Part shown: positions 1 to 12,056 of the stretch, in pieces
Layout of the letters: every line of letters begins with the position of its first letter
How positions within the stretch are numbered: the stretch's first letter is position 1
Made by a program: the position numbers and the translations under genes
Source: Euglena gracilis
Taxonomy: Eukaryota; Euglenida; Euglenophyceae; Euglenales
Direction of reading: 5' to 3'
Assembly (NCBI GenBank): GCA_039621445.1
Contig: CP154956.1
Coordinates: 49,750,826 to 49,814,825 of the forward strand
Length of the DNA: 64,000 nucleotides
The notes under the pieces: model-generated
Told to the model about the DNA's origin: nothing
The model's input: the letters and a program-made list of their open reading frames with translations, nothing else
Databases searched by the model: none

Positions 1-3000
1 TGGACCACCTACGTCATGGAGGTGTATATACATCTCCGTGATCCCCAGGACGATAGGCCTGTTATGGAAAGCTTGCCACCGGAATATGGCGACACCATTG
101 AGAGTCATCGTCGACGGTTCACCGGCCGCCTGCCGCCCCAACTGGCACATGGCTGATATCAGCCCGGACGAACATTTGAGGCGACAGTTCGGCGGAACCC
201 TCGACAGGGAGGTTTTCCTCCAGTTGATGGTGTACCCGAAGGCCATCCTCGACCTGCGTATGCCGATTCTGGCATGCGTTCAGGAGTTCGAGGAGGGTTT
301 TTCGAGGTCTGGGAGGATACGCGTTACCGCGAACCCTTGGTCCGGATAGGCCGGCCACCGCATGGGTGCAGCCATCATGGCCGCCACCCGGGCCCAACAG
401 TGCTAGCAGCAGTACGCTGGCCTTTTACAGGCTGGCGGACGCTCAGGGATGCCGATGGCACCCCGACGATACTCGCTCGCCCGAGGATCTGCGCGACTTC
501 ATCGCCCCGGAGGATGAACCTGTGGCGCGAAGGAGACGTGAGGCGTCAGTCGCTTCCACCACCGCGGTTCCGCGGCGGGAGGAACGCGACCGCAGCCCCT
601 CCGTCATCATTCTGGAGGCAGCGCCGCCGTCTCCAACAGGAACGGCTGTATCTTCGTCTCTGTCCCGCGAGCAGCAGGGGAACGATCAGTCTCCCCGGCC
701 CCCGCGGCGGCTCCCGTCTGTCCACCGGCAGGTGGAGACGAAGAACTCCCTCAGGAGGAGGGAGGCGAGAACGTGGAGGATATCCTCTACGCTGCTCTGC
801 CTGCTGCGGCACAGCCTCGGCCAGATGAAACACCCACAGGGGATATACCTGTGGCTGCAACGCCTGTCACAACAGCTGAGCCCCCAGCCAAGGTGGCTGG
901 TATTGCCATCGAGGATACCCCCGAGGAACCTGCCAACCCCACAGCACGCACCTCATTAGGAGGTCGTGCGCTCGGCGCCGTGGTCACCGGCATTACTGCC
1001 GTGGCTGCTGTACTACCGCCACGACGTGGAGGCGTAGCTTCAAGCTCCGCCACTGAGGTCATGGAGTCGCCGGATGTCGGTGTCCCTGCACCCCCATCTC
1101 CAGCAGCAGTGCAATCACCGTCAGGGGATGAACCCCAACCGACAGAGACATCTGTCGCACCGGCTACAACGGAGGATCCACCTCCCGTAACACCTGCGCC
1201 ACCGGTTGTGGAGGATCAACCTCCTCGACCGGATGTCGAAATGGAAGTGGAGGAGATACCCACACGACCACCGACACCGCGCAGGGTCCCTGCCGTCCCG
1301 AGGACAATGGCAGAGTTTCTAGGAGCGCCAGCGCCTGTGGAAGCACCGATTCCGGTGACAACTGTCAGGCAGGATGAACCCGCTCGATGAAGGCCGGCTG
1401 AACAACCCCAGGAACGTGTGCCAACCCCTCGGAGCGTCATGCGTGACCCAGCGGTCTTTATGCCCGCTTCGTCCAGACGGCTACCGTCTACTCCAGAGAA
1501 ACCTGCTCCTGATACCAGGGGTAAGCCGCAGGCATCGCCTCCTGATTCCGGGAGTTTGAAGCCGAAGGGAGGCAAACCGGGTGTGCACCCTGTAAGCGCC
1601 CTGCAAAGGCGGTGATGCGAAACCGCCACCGAAAGGTGGTGCTGGAGGCCAGACTGGCGGACAGCCGAAAGGTTCTACAACAAAGAAAGACTATTCCGCC
1701 GTTGCATCGTCCATGTACGGCCAGAGCAAATCGAAAGGTAAGGCTCGTGGTCGACAGGCCTAATCTTCCGCCGGACTGACGGATGAGGAGCAGAATGAAC
1801 CAGCTTCACCCCCGGTGTCCGCAGATGCCCAGCTCTGGACTCAGGATATATTGACCAGTCTAGGCACTGTCGAAGAAAGGACGAGGAAACTGACTGCTAT
1901 TAGGCACCAGAAAGGGTCACCGAATCGATGGATTCAACCCCTCTTCGTCCGAGCAGAACCTTTCCACTATGTCCCGGAACATACCTGGACATTTTGGAAC
2001 AGGCGCTCACCCAGAGTGCTTGTACAGTACTTTGGTGAGGACTGCGTGTTGGATTTCCAGCACGGCACGTACTTTCCCTGAACGTGCACCGTATGCCACG
2101 ATGTGCGGCACAACAAACTGCTTGTGCATGTGTGCAAGCGGCAGGTGCAATCCACGACGTTCCATAACAGGGCATATGTGCCGAACTGTGTGGCGCTGGT
2201 ACGTGGCGAGTGCCTGAACGCCTGGAAGAACAGCTTGAAGTACTCCTACAGTGAGAGTGCTCACGACAGGGATATCCCTGCCTTGTGCATCAACTGAATG
2301 GGAGGCAAGTTCGAGCAGACTTCCGATGGTGCAGTCACCACCGTTGTCCCCCAGCACTGGGAGACACTGGAGCAGTGGAAGAAGGAGTACAAACAGTGGA
2401 AGGCCGCCTGAAGCACTCCGACTTCCGGAAGGTAGAAAGCTACCGCCACACGACAATGGCCCGTGAGTTCCAGATCGACGCTGGGGCAATGCGCCTCGCC
2501 CTCGAGGAACACGCCAAGGTAAGAGTGCTTTACCTGTAGACCGATGGCGTCTGGGAGAGACAGGATTACCCCCCGTTCTCCAAGCGTCAGCACGGCGGAT
2601 ACGCCTTGCCAATGTGGCCTCCTGAAGAACACGATTTGGTGGACTTCAGAGGTTGGTTGGCGGCTGTATTACGGCCCCGTACCGCAAGAGCTCGGACAGC
2701 GAGGAGGACGTATGACGTCAACTTCAAGTAGACCCCGGGGATGCCCCCGCAGGTGCCTGCGAATCGCCTCCGGATGAATTACATCATCTGGCCGGTGATG
2801 CTGCCCAGAATTTTCTGGGAGCAGCTCCAACGGTACCTTCGGCATCATGCTGACCGTACCAGGGAGAAGATGCCGGACAGTTGGATCAAGGACTGGGAGA
2901 CCCCATCCTTTGATATCAACGATCTGGATCAGAACACCATCCGGTGTGAATCAGCTCTGCAGCGTCCCCCACGCCAACTGGAGTTGGTTGAGTACCCATT

Positions 3001-3063
3001 AGGGGACCCTCAACACGCCTACTGGCGTGAGGTGCGCGAACGCCCAGCGGATAAAGGCAGATG
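1..3063 (+). pseudogene. ORF3-type protein of unknown function, degraded copy 1
   Basis: I do not recognise this protein. Three related copies occur in the window (here, 4069-6617 minus, 58781-60890 plus). Blocks in order: an N-terminal block at 1-343 (WTTYVMEVYIHL, then DEHLRRQFGGTLDREVF); a Pro/Glu/Thr-rich segment at about 500-1390 containing a hydrophobic stretch GAVVTGITAVAAVLPP; a Gly/Lys/Arg-rich segment at about 1490-1761 ending KGKARGRQA and TAA; then a C-terminal block from 1815 with Cys/His clusters (CTVCHDVRH, HVCKR, CVALVRGEC), continuing in shifting frames to LPRIFWEQLQRYL and a stop at 3061. Several frameshifts and stops make it a pseudogene. The TAA after KGKARGRQA is shared with copy 2, so two separate ORFs, or readthrough, is possible. 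By position in the 32695-35256 locus it belongs downstream of an integrase; that link is inference. Confidence 0.5.
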
Positions 3064-3104
3064 AGGTGTCTGTCAGCGCCAATGCGGCGTCTTTCAGAAC
3101 CCTC

Positions 3105-3182
3105 GTCAGGTATTCGCCTGACACCCTGTCCGGGTATTCGCCCGAACACCCCCTTTCGAAGACCCTTTGCGGTATTCACCGC
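3105..3182 (+). repeat. Three short hairpins with a common TATTCR loop
   Basis: Three stems carry the same loop: GTCAGG-TATTCG-CCTGAC at 3105-3122, CGGG-TATTCG-CCCG at 3131-3144 and GCGG-TATTCA-CCGC at 3169-3182. The stems differ in sequence yet keep pairing, while the loop stays TATTC(G/A). They lie just downstream of the ORF3-type copy 1. Confidence 0.6.
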
Positions 3183-4068
3183 TAGTAAGTCCCAACTGGG
3201 ATGCTGCCATGTGCAGAATTCCGTGCGCATGCATGCACACCCCTCTCCCCTCTTCCCTCTCCCGTCTCACCAGCGTACGACCAGCAGCGCACAGGGCCGA
3301 AGGCCTAGTTTTCCTTTCCTTTTTCTTTTCGGCGGTTAGATGCCTTAAGGCTGCCGGACAGCACAACTTTCTGGCATAAGCCAACCCCCAACTCCTCTCT
3401 ACTTTCCCCCCGGGGCAAATGCTGTCGCCGGCAGTTGGTTTTGTATAGTAGGATTTTCCTTTTGTGTTGTCAGGTTTCACTGGCCATGCGCCCTGCCCAG
3501 GTTCGACTGGTCAGAGGCCCCCCTCCTTCCACACCTTCCCCATGGGTTTTCCTGGAAACCCCATGGATACAACCCCAAGTGCCTTGGGCACACCCAAACT
3601 GGGTGGATGGGTTTGCTTGGCAAGGAAACATGCCAGCCCCATTTTCCCCAGTGGGTTATAATATAATATATACCCATAAGCGAACGCAGAATAGGTGAAA
3701 CCATTTTGCGCGTTTTGGGCTTTCTGTGTCCCCCTCCTTTCCGCCCCCCCTGCCCTTGAGTGGACCCCTGTACGACAGAAAGGGCCCCTGTGGATGCGCC
3801 AGGGTGCACCTCCCACAGACCAGGTCTGTGAAATCCCTGTGGCCAGAATGCGTGGTCCAAAGGCGAAATCGGGCATAGCCCTGGGAGGGGGATGTCTACC
3901 AGGCGTATGCTTCTATCCTCTTCCGATGTGGAAGTTAGGATGGAAGCAGATCCTACTGGGATCTCCTAATTGGTGTCCCTTCTCTCTCCACAGGTGGTAT
4001 TATTTTTCCTTGTTTGTCTTTACTTTTCTCCGGACAGGATTTGGATATCCTGTCCGTCCTCCCAGCAT
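3183..4068 (+). other. Spacer of the inverted repeat, with a conserved acceptor-like block at its end
   Basis: No gene is seen at 3183-3890. The end (about 3895-4068) is closely similar to 13555-13722: both contain CTTCTRTCCTCTTCCGATG, GAAGTTAGGATGGAAGC, a pyrimidine run ending TCTCTCTCCACAG (AG at 3993) followed by GTGGTATT, and GTCCGTCCTCCCAGCAT. A third, looser copy is at 60800-60845. I read it as the 3' part of the large element (a 3' splice site and/or LTR start). Confidence 0.5.
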
Positions 4069-6617
4069 GATATCAAAGGATGGGGTCTCCCAGTCCTTGA
4101 TCCAACTGTCTGGCAGCCTCTCCCTGGTACGGTCAGCATGATGCTGAAGCTACCGTTGGAGCTGCTCCCAGAAAATTCTGGGCAGCATCACTGGCCAGAT
4201 GATGTAATTCATCCGGGGGTGATTCGCAGGCACCGGCGGGGGCATCCCCGGGGTCTGCTTGAAGTTGACGTCATACGTCCTCCTCGCTGTCCGAGCTCTT
4301 GCGGTACGGGGCCGTAATACAGCCGCCAACCAACCTCTGAAGTCCACCAAATCGTGTTCTTCAGGAGGCCACATTGGCAAGGCGTATCCGCCGTGCTGAC
4401 GCTTGGAGAACGGGGTAAACCTATGTCTCCTAGTCGCCATCGGTCACCAGGTAAACCATTCTTACCTTGGCGTGTTCCTCGAGGGCGAGGCACATTGCCC
4501 CAGCGTCGATCTGGAACTAACGGGCCATTCCCGTGTGGCGGTAGCTTTCTACCTTTCGGAAGTCGGAGTGCTTCAGGCGGCCTTCCACTGTTTGTACTCC
4601 TTCTTCCACTTCTCCAGTGTCTCCCAGTGCTGGGGGACAATGGTGGTGACTGCACCATCGGAAGTGTGCACGAACTTGGCACCCATATAGTTGATGCACA
4701 AGGCAGGGATATCCCTGTCTGAGCACTCTCACTGTAGGAGTACTTCAAGCTGTTCTTCCAGGCGTTCAGGCACTCGCCACATACGAGCGCCACACAGTTC
4801 GGCACATATGCCCTGTTATGGAACGTCGTGGATTGCACCTGCCGCTTGCACACATGCACAAGCGGTTGGTTGTGCCGCACATGGTTGCATACGGTGCAAG
4901 TCCAGGCAAAGAACGTGCCGTGCTGGAAATCCAACATGCAGTCCTCACCAAAGTACTGTGCCAGTAATCTGGGTGAGCGCCTGTTCCAAAATGTCCAGGT
5001 ATGTTCCGGGACATAGTAGAAAGGCTCTCCTCGGACAAAGCGGGGTTGAATCCATCGATTCAGTGATCCTTTCTGGTGCTTAATAGCAGTCAGTTTCCTC
5101 GTCCTTTCTTCCACGGTGCCTAGACTGGTCAGAATATCCTGTGTCCAGAGCTGGGCATCTGCGGGCACCGGGGGTGAAGCTGGTTCATTCTGCTCCTCAT
5201 CCGTCGATCCGGCGGAAGATTAGGCCTGTCGACCACGAGCCTTACCTTTCAGTTTGCTCTGGCCGTGGCCGGACGCTACGGCCGAATAGTCGTGCTTTGT
5301 TGTAGAACCTTTCGGCTGTCCGCCAGTCTGGCCTCCAGCACCACCTTTCGGTGGCGGTTTCGCATCACCGCCTTTGGCAGGGGGCTTACAGGGTGCAACA
5401 CCCGGTTTGCCTCCTTTTGGCTTCGCACTCCCGGAATCAGGAGACGATGCCTGCGGCTTACCCCTGGTGTCAGGAGTAGGTTCCGCTGGAGCAGACGATT
5501 GCCGTCCGGGCGAAGCGGGCATGGTGATCGCTGGATCATGACTCTCCGAGGGGTCGGCACTCGTTCCTGGAGTTGTTCAGCCGGACTTCGCCGAGCAGGT
5601 TCTTCCTGCCTGACAGCACGAGGTACTGTGGTTGCCACCGAAATCGGTGCTTCCACAGGCACTGACAGGCCCAAAAACTGTGCCATTGTCCTCGGGGCGG
5701 CACGGACCCTGCGCGGTGTCGGTGGTCGTGTTGGTATCTCCTCCACTTCCATTTCGACATCCAGTCAAGGAGGTTGATCCTCCACAACCTCTGGCGCAGG
5801 TGCTACGGGAGGTTCATCCTCCGCTGTAGTCGGTGCGACAGATGTCTCTGTCGGCTGGGGTTCATCCCCTGACGGTGGTTGCACTGCTGCCGGGGATGGG
5901 GGTGCAGGGACACCGACTTCCGGCGTCTCCACGACCTCGGCGGCGGAGCTTGATGCTACGCCTCCACCTCGTGGCGGTAGCGCAGCAGCCACGGCAGTAA
6001 TGCCAGTGACCACGGCGCCGAGCACACGACCTCCTAATGAGGCGGTGCTGTGGGGCTGGCAGGTTCCTCGAGGATATCCTCGACGACCATAACAGTCATC
6101 TCGGCTTGAGGCTCAGCTGTTGGGACAGGCGCTGCAGCCACAGGTGTATCCCCTGTGGGTGCTTCGTCTAGCCGAGGCTGTGCCGCAGCAGGCAGAGCAG
6201 CGTAGAGGATATCCCCCACGTTCTCGCCCTCCTCCTCCTGAGGGAGTTCTTCGTTTCCACCTGCCGGTGGACAGACAGGAGCCGCCTCGGGGGCCGGGCA
6301 GACCGATCGTTCCCCTGCCGCTCGCGGGGCAGGAACGAAGGATACAGCCGTCGGAGACGGCGGCGCTGCATCCAGAATAGTGACGGAGGGGCTGCGGTCG
6401 CGTTCCTCCCGCCGAGAAATCGCGGTGGTGGAAGCGACTGACGCCTCACGTCTCCTTCGCGCCAGAGGTTCATCCTCCTGGGCGATGACTGACTGCGCGC
6501 AGATCCTCGGGTGAAGGAGGATCGTCCGGGTGCCATGGGCATCCCTGGGCGTCGGCCAGCATGTTGGGCCAGGGTGACGGCCATGATGGCTGCACCCGTG
6601 CGTTGGCTGGCCACAAT
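4069..6617 (-). pseudogene. ORF3-type protein of unknown function, degraded copy 2
   Basis: Reverse-strand relative of copy 1. The best-preserved part is 4209-5168: LWTQDILTSLGTVEERT, then WTFWNRRSPRLLAQYFG, then the cysteine cluster CTVCNHVRH, HVCKR, CVALVCGECLNAWKN. That cluster is more complete here than in copy 1 (CGEC against RGEC). Upstream on the minus strand are a Gly/Lys-rich stretch ending KGKARGRQA plus stop (5220-5522), then a Pro/Glu-rich region with the hydrophobic stretch GAVVTGITAVAAALPP (5765-6025) and an Arg/Glu-rich part (6034-6560). Frameshifts separate the blocks. The 5' end abuts pol sequence of element A at 6617/6618. A zinc-binding role for the Cys/His cluster is a guess from spacing only. 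Confidence 0.5.
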
Positions 6618-7126
6618 AGTCAGCAGACTTGTTGTGTTGATCCGCTCTCTCAATGACCGCTGAAATCTGCGTTGAGGGTGTGGCATCCCCATTGCTATGA
6701 AGGAATCTTTGCACACGCAAGTTCGGATATTCCGAATGCGTCAAAGAAACAAACGCGAAAAATGATTTCTTTAACAGGTAGTAATAATATACAAAAAAAA
6801 CTCCTCGAGTAGTGGGACATCGGCGGAATTCCACCAATGAAAACACACGTGAGATAGTTGGTGCAACCAATCCACATTCGGATTGACGGGTATGAGGGGT
6901 GCTCCTCGCGCTTTATCGCGGAGTATTTTCTCCACCACATCCAGGATAAGTGTTGGGGGAGGATGCATCCATAGCACCGTATAACCCCAAAATTTAAGAA
7001 ATGCGTTGGTGTGTCGCGACTAATATTGCGATAAGCGCGCGTGCGCTTTTGATGAAAATGCATCAATTTCCAACGAAAATCGAAGGAATCAGCCAAAACC
7101 GCGATTTTGGATAACCACTTCTCCAA
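6618..7126 (-). pseudogene. Element A pol fragment: MT-like block plus start of the RT region
   Basis: Reading right to left, about 7110-6850 holds the methyltransferase-like block: LEIDAFSSKAHARL, a SRHTNAF segment, then HPPPTLILDVVEKILRDKA, GAPLIPVNPNVDWLHQL. Downstream, about 6800-6618 matches the pre-RT region of element C (STQISAVIERADQHNKSADYC here against QVSAVIESAVLLPKSAEFC there). Stops and frameshifts are present. The sequence ends abruptly at 6618 where ORF3-type copy 2 begins, so RT, RNase H and integrase of element A are missing. The block resembles the Dam-like MT domain known from DIRS/Ngaro retroelements; that is family recollection, not a search result. Confidence 0.5.
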
Positions 7127-7313
7127 AATACGGGATTGACCAAAATTTAATGCGTTTCATACGCGCATCGCGTATGTGTGGACCTGGTTCGCGGGTTGAA
7201 GAGCATTAACGCAATTCAGAGATCCGCAAACATAGGTCAACGGTGTGTCATCCACACTCCCAGGGAGCATTCTCGAGGGCTGATGGGCTGGATGGGTGCA
7301 TATTCAGTCCATA

Positions 7314-8373
7314 TCATGCCAGATGGAGGTGGGGGAGGTGTGTGACACGGATTTTGCGGTCCCAAACAGAGGCAATATCTCGTTGTTGGAGCACGTGATG
7401 TACGGTCGTGCATTGCGAACCGCAACCAAGTGTATGGTTACGCGAAATCGGGATTAGAGTTGGTGTTTGGACTAAACATCCACAATCGAAATCTGGCTGT
7501 GCGGTAATTCTGCTACAGTGCACACATTTGAAAGAAGTGTCGGAGTAGTGGTCCTGGTCGCGCCTGTTGGTCTGGTGGGGTGGGGTGTAAAAGTTGGGAT
7601 TCGATTTTGTAGCTGCTGTGGGGTGTACATATGTATCTAAAAGCGATAGATCTGGTGTAAAACGAGGTATTGGTGCAGCTGGGCAACTACTCGACACCGT
7701 GATCTCTTCAGGCCTTTGGGCTTTCCTCTTGTTACCAAGTGGAACGAGGGGGGTACCGCTACTCGCTTGCCCTGCCTCATGGGGAACGGAAGTTGGTGTG
7801 TCAATGGGCAGGGGGTGAACTTTCTCGGTATACCCGGTGCGGAAAACGTTGGTAGGTGTGGTATTAACGGGGTAAAAGTTTTCGAAAACGGTGTTGAAAC
7901 ATTGGTGGCTGTCGCGGTTGACGCCACAGGTGATGGAGGTTTGGGGGGCAATTAAGAGAATGGTGATGTGCGCAAACCGTGGGAGTTGCAATCCACCAGC
8001 AGCCGGTGCTGACATAAAAAGGGGTATCCCAGAATTTCGTCAGAGCCATAGATTCCAGATTCGTATCCCCAGGTGTCCGGAAAATTTTGCGGTTGGGGTG
8101 TGTGTGTGTGGTGCTTGGGGTGAGGGGTAGGACTACGTCCAAAAAGCATCCCAAGTCACCACCGCACATGGGGGTGTTATCAGCCGTCGTAATTTTGATG
8201 GGCTTCTTGGCTTTAACCAAGAGGGGAGTTGGTATCAACCCGAACCGAAAAAGTAGTGCAATGCGACAACCAGTGTAAATGAGAATTTTGACTTTTGCAC
8301 AAAAATTTTGTATTTTGATTTCAGCTTGGACCAAAAGTTCCATTGGGGGTGAGCAAAGTGAAGGGTCTGGCAA
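7314..8373 (-). pseudogene. Element A retropepsin-like protease and Cys-cluster linker, inactive
   Basis: The protease part (8373-7864) reads VKILIYTGCRIALLFR, where the catalytic Asp of the DTG triad is Tyr, followed by the flap-side segment KPIKITTADNTPMCGGDLG. The second conserved protease motif lies near 8050-7960 in a shifted frame (ILGYPFL, then LLVD). The downstream frame 8015-7314 is a Pro/Ser/Thr-rich linker with a cysteine cluster CVHCSRI-x6-FDCGCLV at about 7529-7473, which recurs in elements C and D. The protease would have cut the gag-pol polyprotein; D to Y should abolish activity. Confidence 0.7.
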
Positions 8374-8570
8374 AAATACGTTTCCTTGCCAGCTTTCCCA
8401 TGAACCCTTTCCTACATTGCGAGCGGAAAGTTGGAGTTCGGGGTGGGGGACCCGAAAACTTTCCGGGCACCGACAAGAAATGCAGAGGGGCAGGGGGGGC
8501 AGGGTTGATCAGGTCCTACCTCCATCTGTTCATCATCCCAGAGGTCCGTGCCCTCGGACCTCGGGCCCCC

Positions 8571-11500
8571 CTACTCCAGGTCCGAACTGGCCGAATGGCC
8601 GGCTATGGGCATTTTAGAAGGATAAACAGACTTCAACGTGCACACCGCCATGCGGGCCTCGTCGAAATGGGTATCCGTGGTCTCATCCTCCTCCCTGCCC
8701 GAAGCCGGAGTGTCATCATCCAAACAAGATATCTTGAAACCGACTTTATGGCAGTTGGAGGAGTGACCCTTGTCACCGCGATTCATACCGCGATGTCGTT
8801 GGCCAGGGCGGGGAGAACGAGAACGCGGAACATTTGGATGAGTAGTGATCGCTCGATCCACAATGCGAACACCAGAATTTGTGTTGCGATTCTGGGTAAC
8901 GGGGGGATCGGTAGCCCGATTTCCCGTCAAACCGTCGTGGTGAGCGGTTATCACGTCGACCATGACTGGTGTATCGGGGGTTTCCCGATGAGGATCGCGA
9001 AGAGAATGATCCGCTTCGCGAACGCGATCGCGATGTCTCGCGATAGGAATCACGTTTCTTGGCGGGGGCACCTGGTGACCTACCCCGAGGGGTACCGTGT
9101 TTCTGCTCATCGCGGAACGGGCTAATACCGCCGGAACGGGGACCCGATTACCGTGAATTGCCCGATTGGCGTGAAAATGCGGAGGAACCCGAACCACGTG
9201 ATGAGGTCGAGCCTCGCGGACCCGGAATACGCTTTCACGCTTCAGGATTCGGACATTCCCCAGACATATGTCTCGATTTGTTGCACAAAAAGCACAGGTT
9301 ATCCGTGGCTTGGTCCGAAGAACGCGGGTATCGCGTTTTCGATCCCGTTGTTGGTGAAGTGGGTTAAATCGGTGATTTTTGCAATGCGTTCACCGAACCG
9401 GCCGGTAATCCAGCGGTTGGGTGTGCGTCAAACGTGGATTGTATCTGACCAAGAAGTTGTGATAGCTTCAACTGCTTGGAAACATAGTTCCAGCATTGGT
9501 AAAGAGTCATTGGATGACTCGCCAACTCCTCACGTTGTATATCATTGATGAAGCTAGGCGTGAAGTGCATGAGAACAGCATCAAACCGTTCGCGCTTTTG
9601 CTCTTAACTCAGTTCATCAACTTCAGCGACGAGTCCTAACCATTTGGTATATTAAAGGTCAATGGCCTTCCATTTGCGATCGGGGGAGGCGCATTGCCCC
9701 CACTTGGTCTCTAGGGTAATCCTAGTGACCAAACTTGAACTGGTGGAAGCGTATTGCTCTACCAGGTCCTCAAAGGAAACGCGATAGCGAATCATGAGTT
9801 GTCGCGCGCGCTCCTTCTCATCCTTTGGGAGGCAATCGATGAATTCCATCTTCGTCACCTCCGTGTTTGTGTCCTGGGTTGGTCCTTTCAATGCCCGGTA
9901 GTACGCCCAGATCCAGACAAACTGTCTCAATGTGGTTGGATCACTGTCCAATTGGGGTTTCACCTTATTCGCGGTTGCGATGGAGCCCTCACCATCTTTC
10001 TGAGGAACCCGTTGACCCTCGGTGGTATTCCGTGGATTTGGGCCTGGGTACGCTCGAGCACCAAGCGTGTCCTTTCCGGATTCTTGTCGGAATCGCGAAA
10101 TTTCTGGTGTGGGTTAATCCTGGTATCGGAAATCAGGTCGCAAACCCTGTTGGTCACCCGTAACACGGGGACTCTCCGCTGTGGGGTTATGTCGCGCATG
10201 CAACACGTGACCCACTCCCGGTGTACGGGTTTGGCTAATTCCATGCAAGCATGGAATGATGTATTTCTTGATGGATACTTGGCGGAATTGACTTGTTTTC
10301 TGAAAATTAGGTTCCCGTGATGGGAAATTCATCCAAAAACTGGGTTTGGGTTGTGGTCAAGGCCAATGGTGGCACAATTCGCGGAATCACGGATTGTGAC
10401 ACTCGGGATACGGGTGGTGGTGGTGGTGCATGTGCACCTAGAGTCGGGTTGTGGAAGCACGACTCTGGAACATTTGGCGCGTCTTCGGCGATGCACACTG
10501 CCGAATTGCGGTGTGAAAACCGCTGTTGGTTGGACACATTATCCAAACCCCCAGACAAGTCGTGCACACTTTTGTCCAAATGATGAAGGAGTTGGAGTTG
10601 GCCGCAAATATGGTCAACCTCATCCTCCAAAGCGCGAATACGCTTGCGGTAACGGGAAAAGTCATCCAGATGCGGAATCCTGTCGCAAATTCCGGTGACA
10701 TCTTGGACAACTTTCCCGTGAGATTCATCCAATAATTGGAGTTGTCCCGTTAACGCTTTTACAGCTTTTAAGATAATCAACCAAGGTGGTGTCACCTTGG
10801 TTGGTGTGGTGGTGGGTGCAACCGGTGCAGGGTCATCCGACAACGCGCTTGTGGTACCCACGGGCAAATTTTTGGGGTGTGGCTTATCAGGAAACGCGGA
10901 AATTAGCTCATCCAACCTGGTAATCTCACCTTGCGTGGATCGGGCATTCCTAAAGCCGTAAAAGGCGGTTGCAGAAGTCTTGCAAGGTTTCCTAATTGCC
11001 AGTGAACATTTTGTCATAAAAAGCTTTGAAATCAGGGTTCTCGGTATTCCGGGAACTGCAACCTGCAGGTAGAGACTCCATTTCCGTCACTTTGGTAGAC
11101 ACCGATGCATACCAGGTCTGGAGTTCCCCAATAGCCGTTTGAGTACCGCTAATGTCCGGTACTCGGTAGGAGATCGCGGAATAGCTTTGTTGCAATCCCG
11201 CAATGGCCGAGTAAATCCCGCCAATGTCGGATTGCAACTGCAACTGCAGAGAATCCTGTCGTTGTGCTACTTCCGCGACTTTCGCGCTCAGGTGGGATAA
11301 TACAACTCCATTCGCCTCACAATAGCGTGTTTTCTGCTCCAAACAATAACGTCGCTCCTCCAACTGCCGCACATACGTGTGTGGAGCAAAATTCTCGTTG
11401 GCTTGTGAATGGAGTTGCCGAAACTTTTCCGTTTCATCACACAACTGCATAATGCGGTGTTGCGATTCATTGAAAGTCGCGGACACTGTAGTGAAATGGT

Positions 11501-11640
11501 CCATAGACACAAATCCACCACTGCTGGTTGTTGCAGACGAGGAATCTCGTGCACGCAACTGTTGTTGCAAAATGCAACAACGCGGATGAACAGTTGTCCC
11601 ATTTGTCCCGATAACTGTTGTGACTAACCACGAGAGTCTT
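8571..11640 (-). pseudogene. Element A gag, broken, with intact zinc knuckle
   Basis: From the 5' end on the minus strand: a coiled-coil region (11570-10992; QLEERRYCLEQKTRYCEAN, SDIGGIYSAIAGLQQ), then 11017-10307 with PHLDDFSRYRKRIRALEDEV, HICGQLQLLHHLDKSVHDL and a Pro-rich tail, then 9963-9652 with TKMEFIDCLPKDEKERARQ and LVEQYASTSSSLVTRI (capsid-like part), a CCHC knuckle CFLCNKSRHMSGEC at about 9296-9254, and an Arg/Ser-rich tail to about 8571. This is the only copy here with all four knuckle ligands. Several frameshifts and stops break it. The 5' end (start codon and Pro-rich N-terminus) is missing; the sequence meets element G at about 11640. Confidence 0.7.
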
Positions 11641-11649
11641 CAACACTGG

Positions 11650-11910
11650 TAAATCGAGGATCTGAACAAAGCCATGTCTTCCGTAGGCCGAAGATGCCGA
11701 TGGCATAAACTTTTGAGCCAGTTCAACCTAGTGGTTGTATATCCACCGGTCATACACAGAAAGTAGCAGACCCGCTCAGTCGAGCATCCTGGAATTACCC
11801 CGGCAACCTGGATGAAGGTGATGCCACCTTCCATGGCAGCCATGAGGCTTATGAATATGCACGTCGATATGACGCAGCCAACGATATGTTGGATCCTCTT
11901 CCCGTTCCAT
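11650..11910 (+). pseudogene. Element G: end of RNase H and connection to integrase
   Basis: The plus strand encodes RCRWHKLLSQFNLVVVY and, after a frameshift, VADPLSRASWNYPGN, the usual C-terminal motif of Ty3/gypsy RNase H ('ADALSR' followed by a Tyr/Pro segment), then HGSHEAYEYARRYDAAND. Upstream RT and catalytic RNase H are absent because element A gag lies directly to the left in opposite orientation. The zinc finger expected before the integrase core is not seen between 11910 and 12057. Confidence 0.55.
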
Positions 11911-12056
11911 AGATTTTTCGTTCGTTGTCAGTCTTTCCCTTACAGAGGAGAAGGCGACGAGGCCGTACAGCTGGTCCCCGTCGCATTGCACGATCTGAAT
12001 CTCCTTCCCGCCTCTTCTTTCGTGTATGGGATTATTCATATGACCCTGTATATAGC

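Larger units (their letters stand above)
344..6617. repeat. Large imperfect inverted repeat, arms about 2.57 kb
   Basis: The arm 344-2918 reappears as its reverse complement at 4069-6617, separated by a 1150-base spacer. The inner boundary is sharp: the sequence around 2910-2918 (CCTTTGATATC) meets its complement GATATCAAAGG at 4069. The outer boundary lies near 344 and 6617, where copy 2 runs directly into pol sequence of element A. The two arms differ by substitutions and indels, so they are old copies and not a recent palindrome. Confidence 0.85.
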
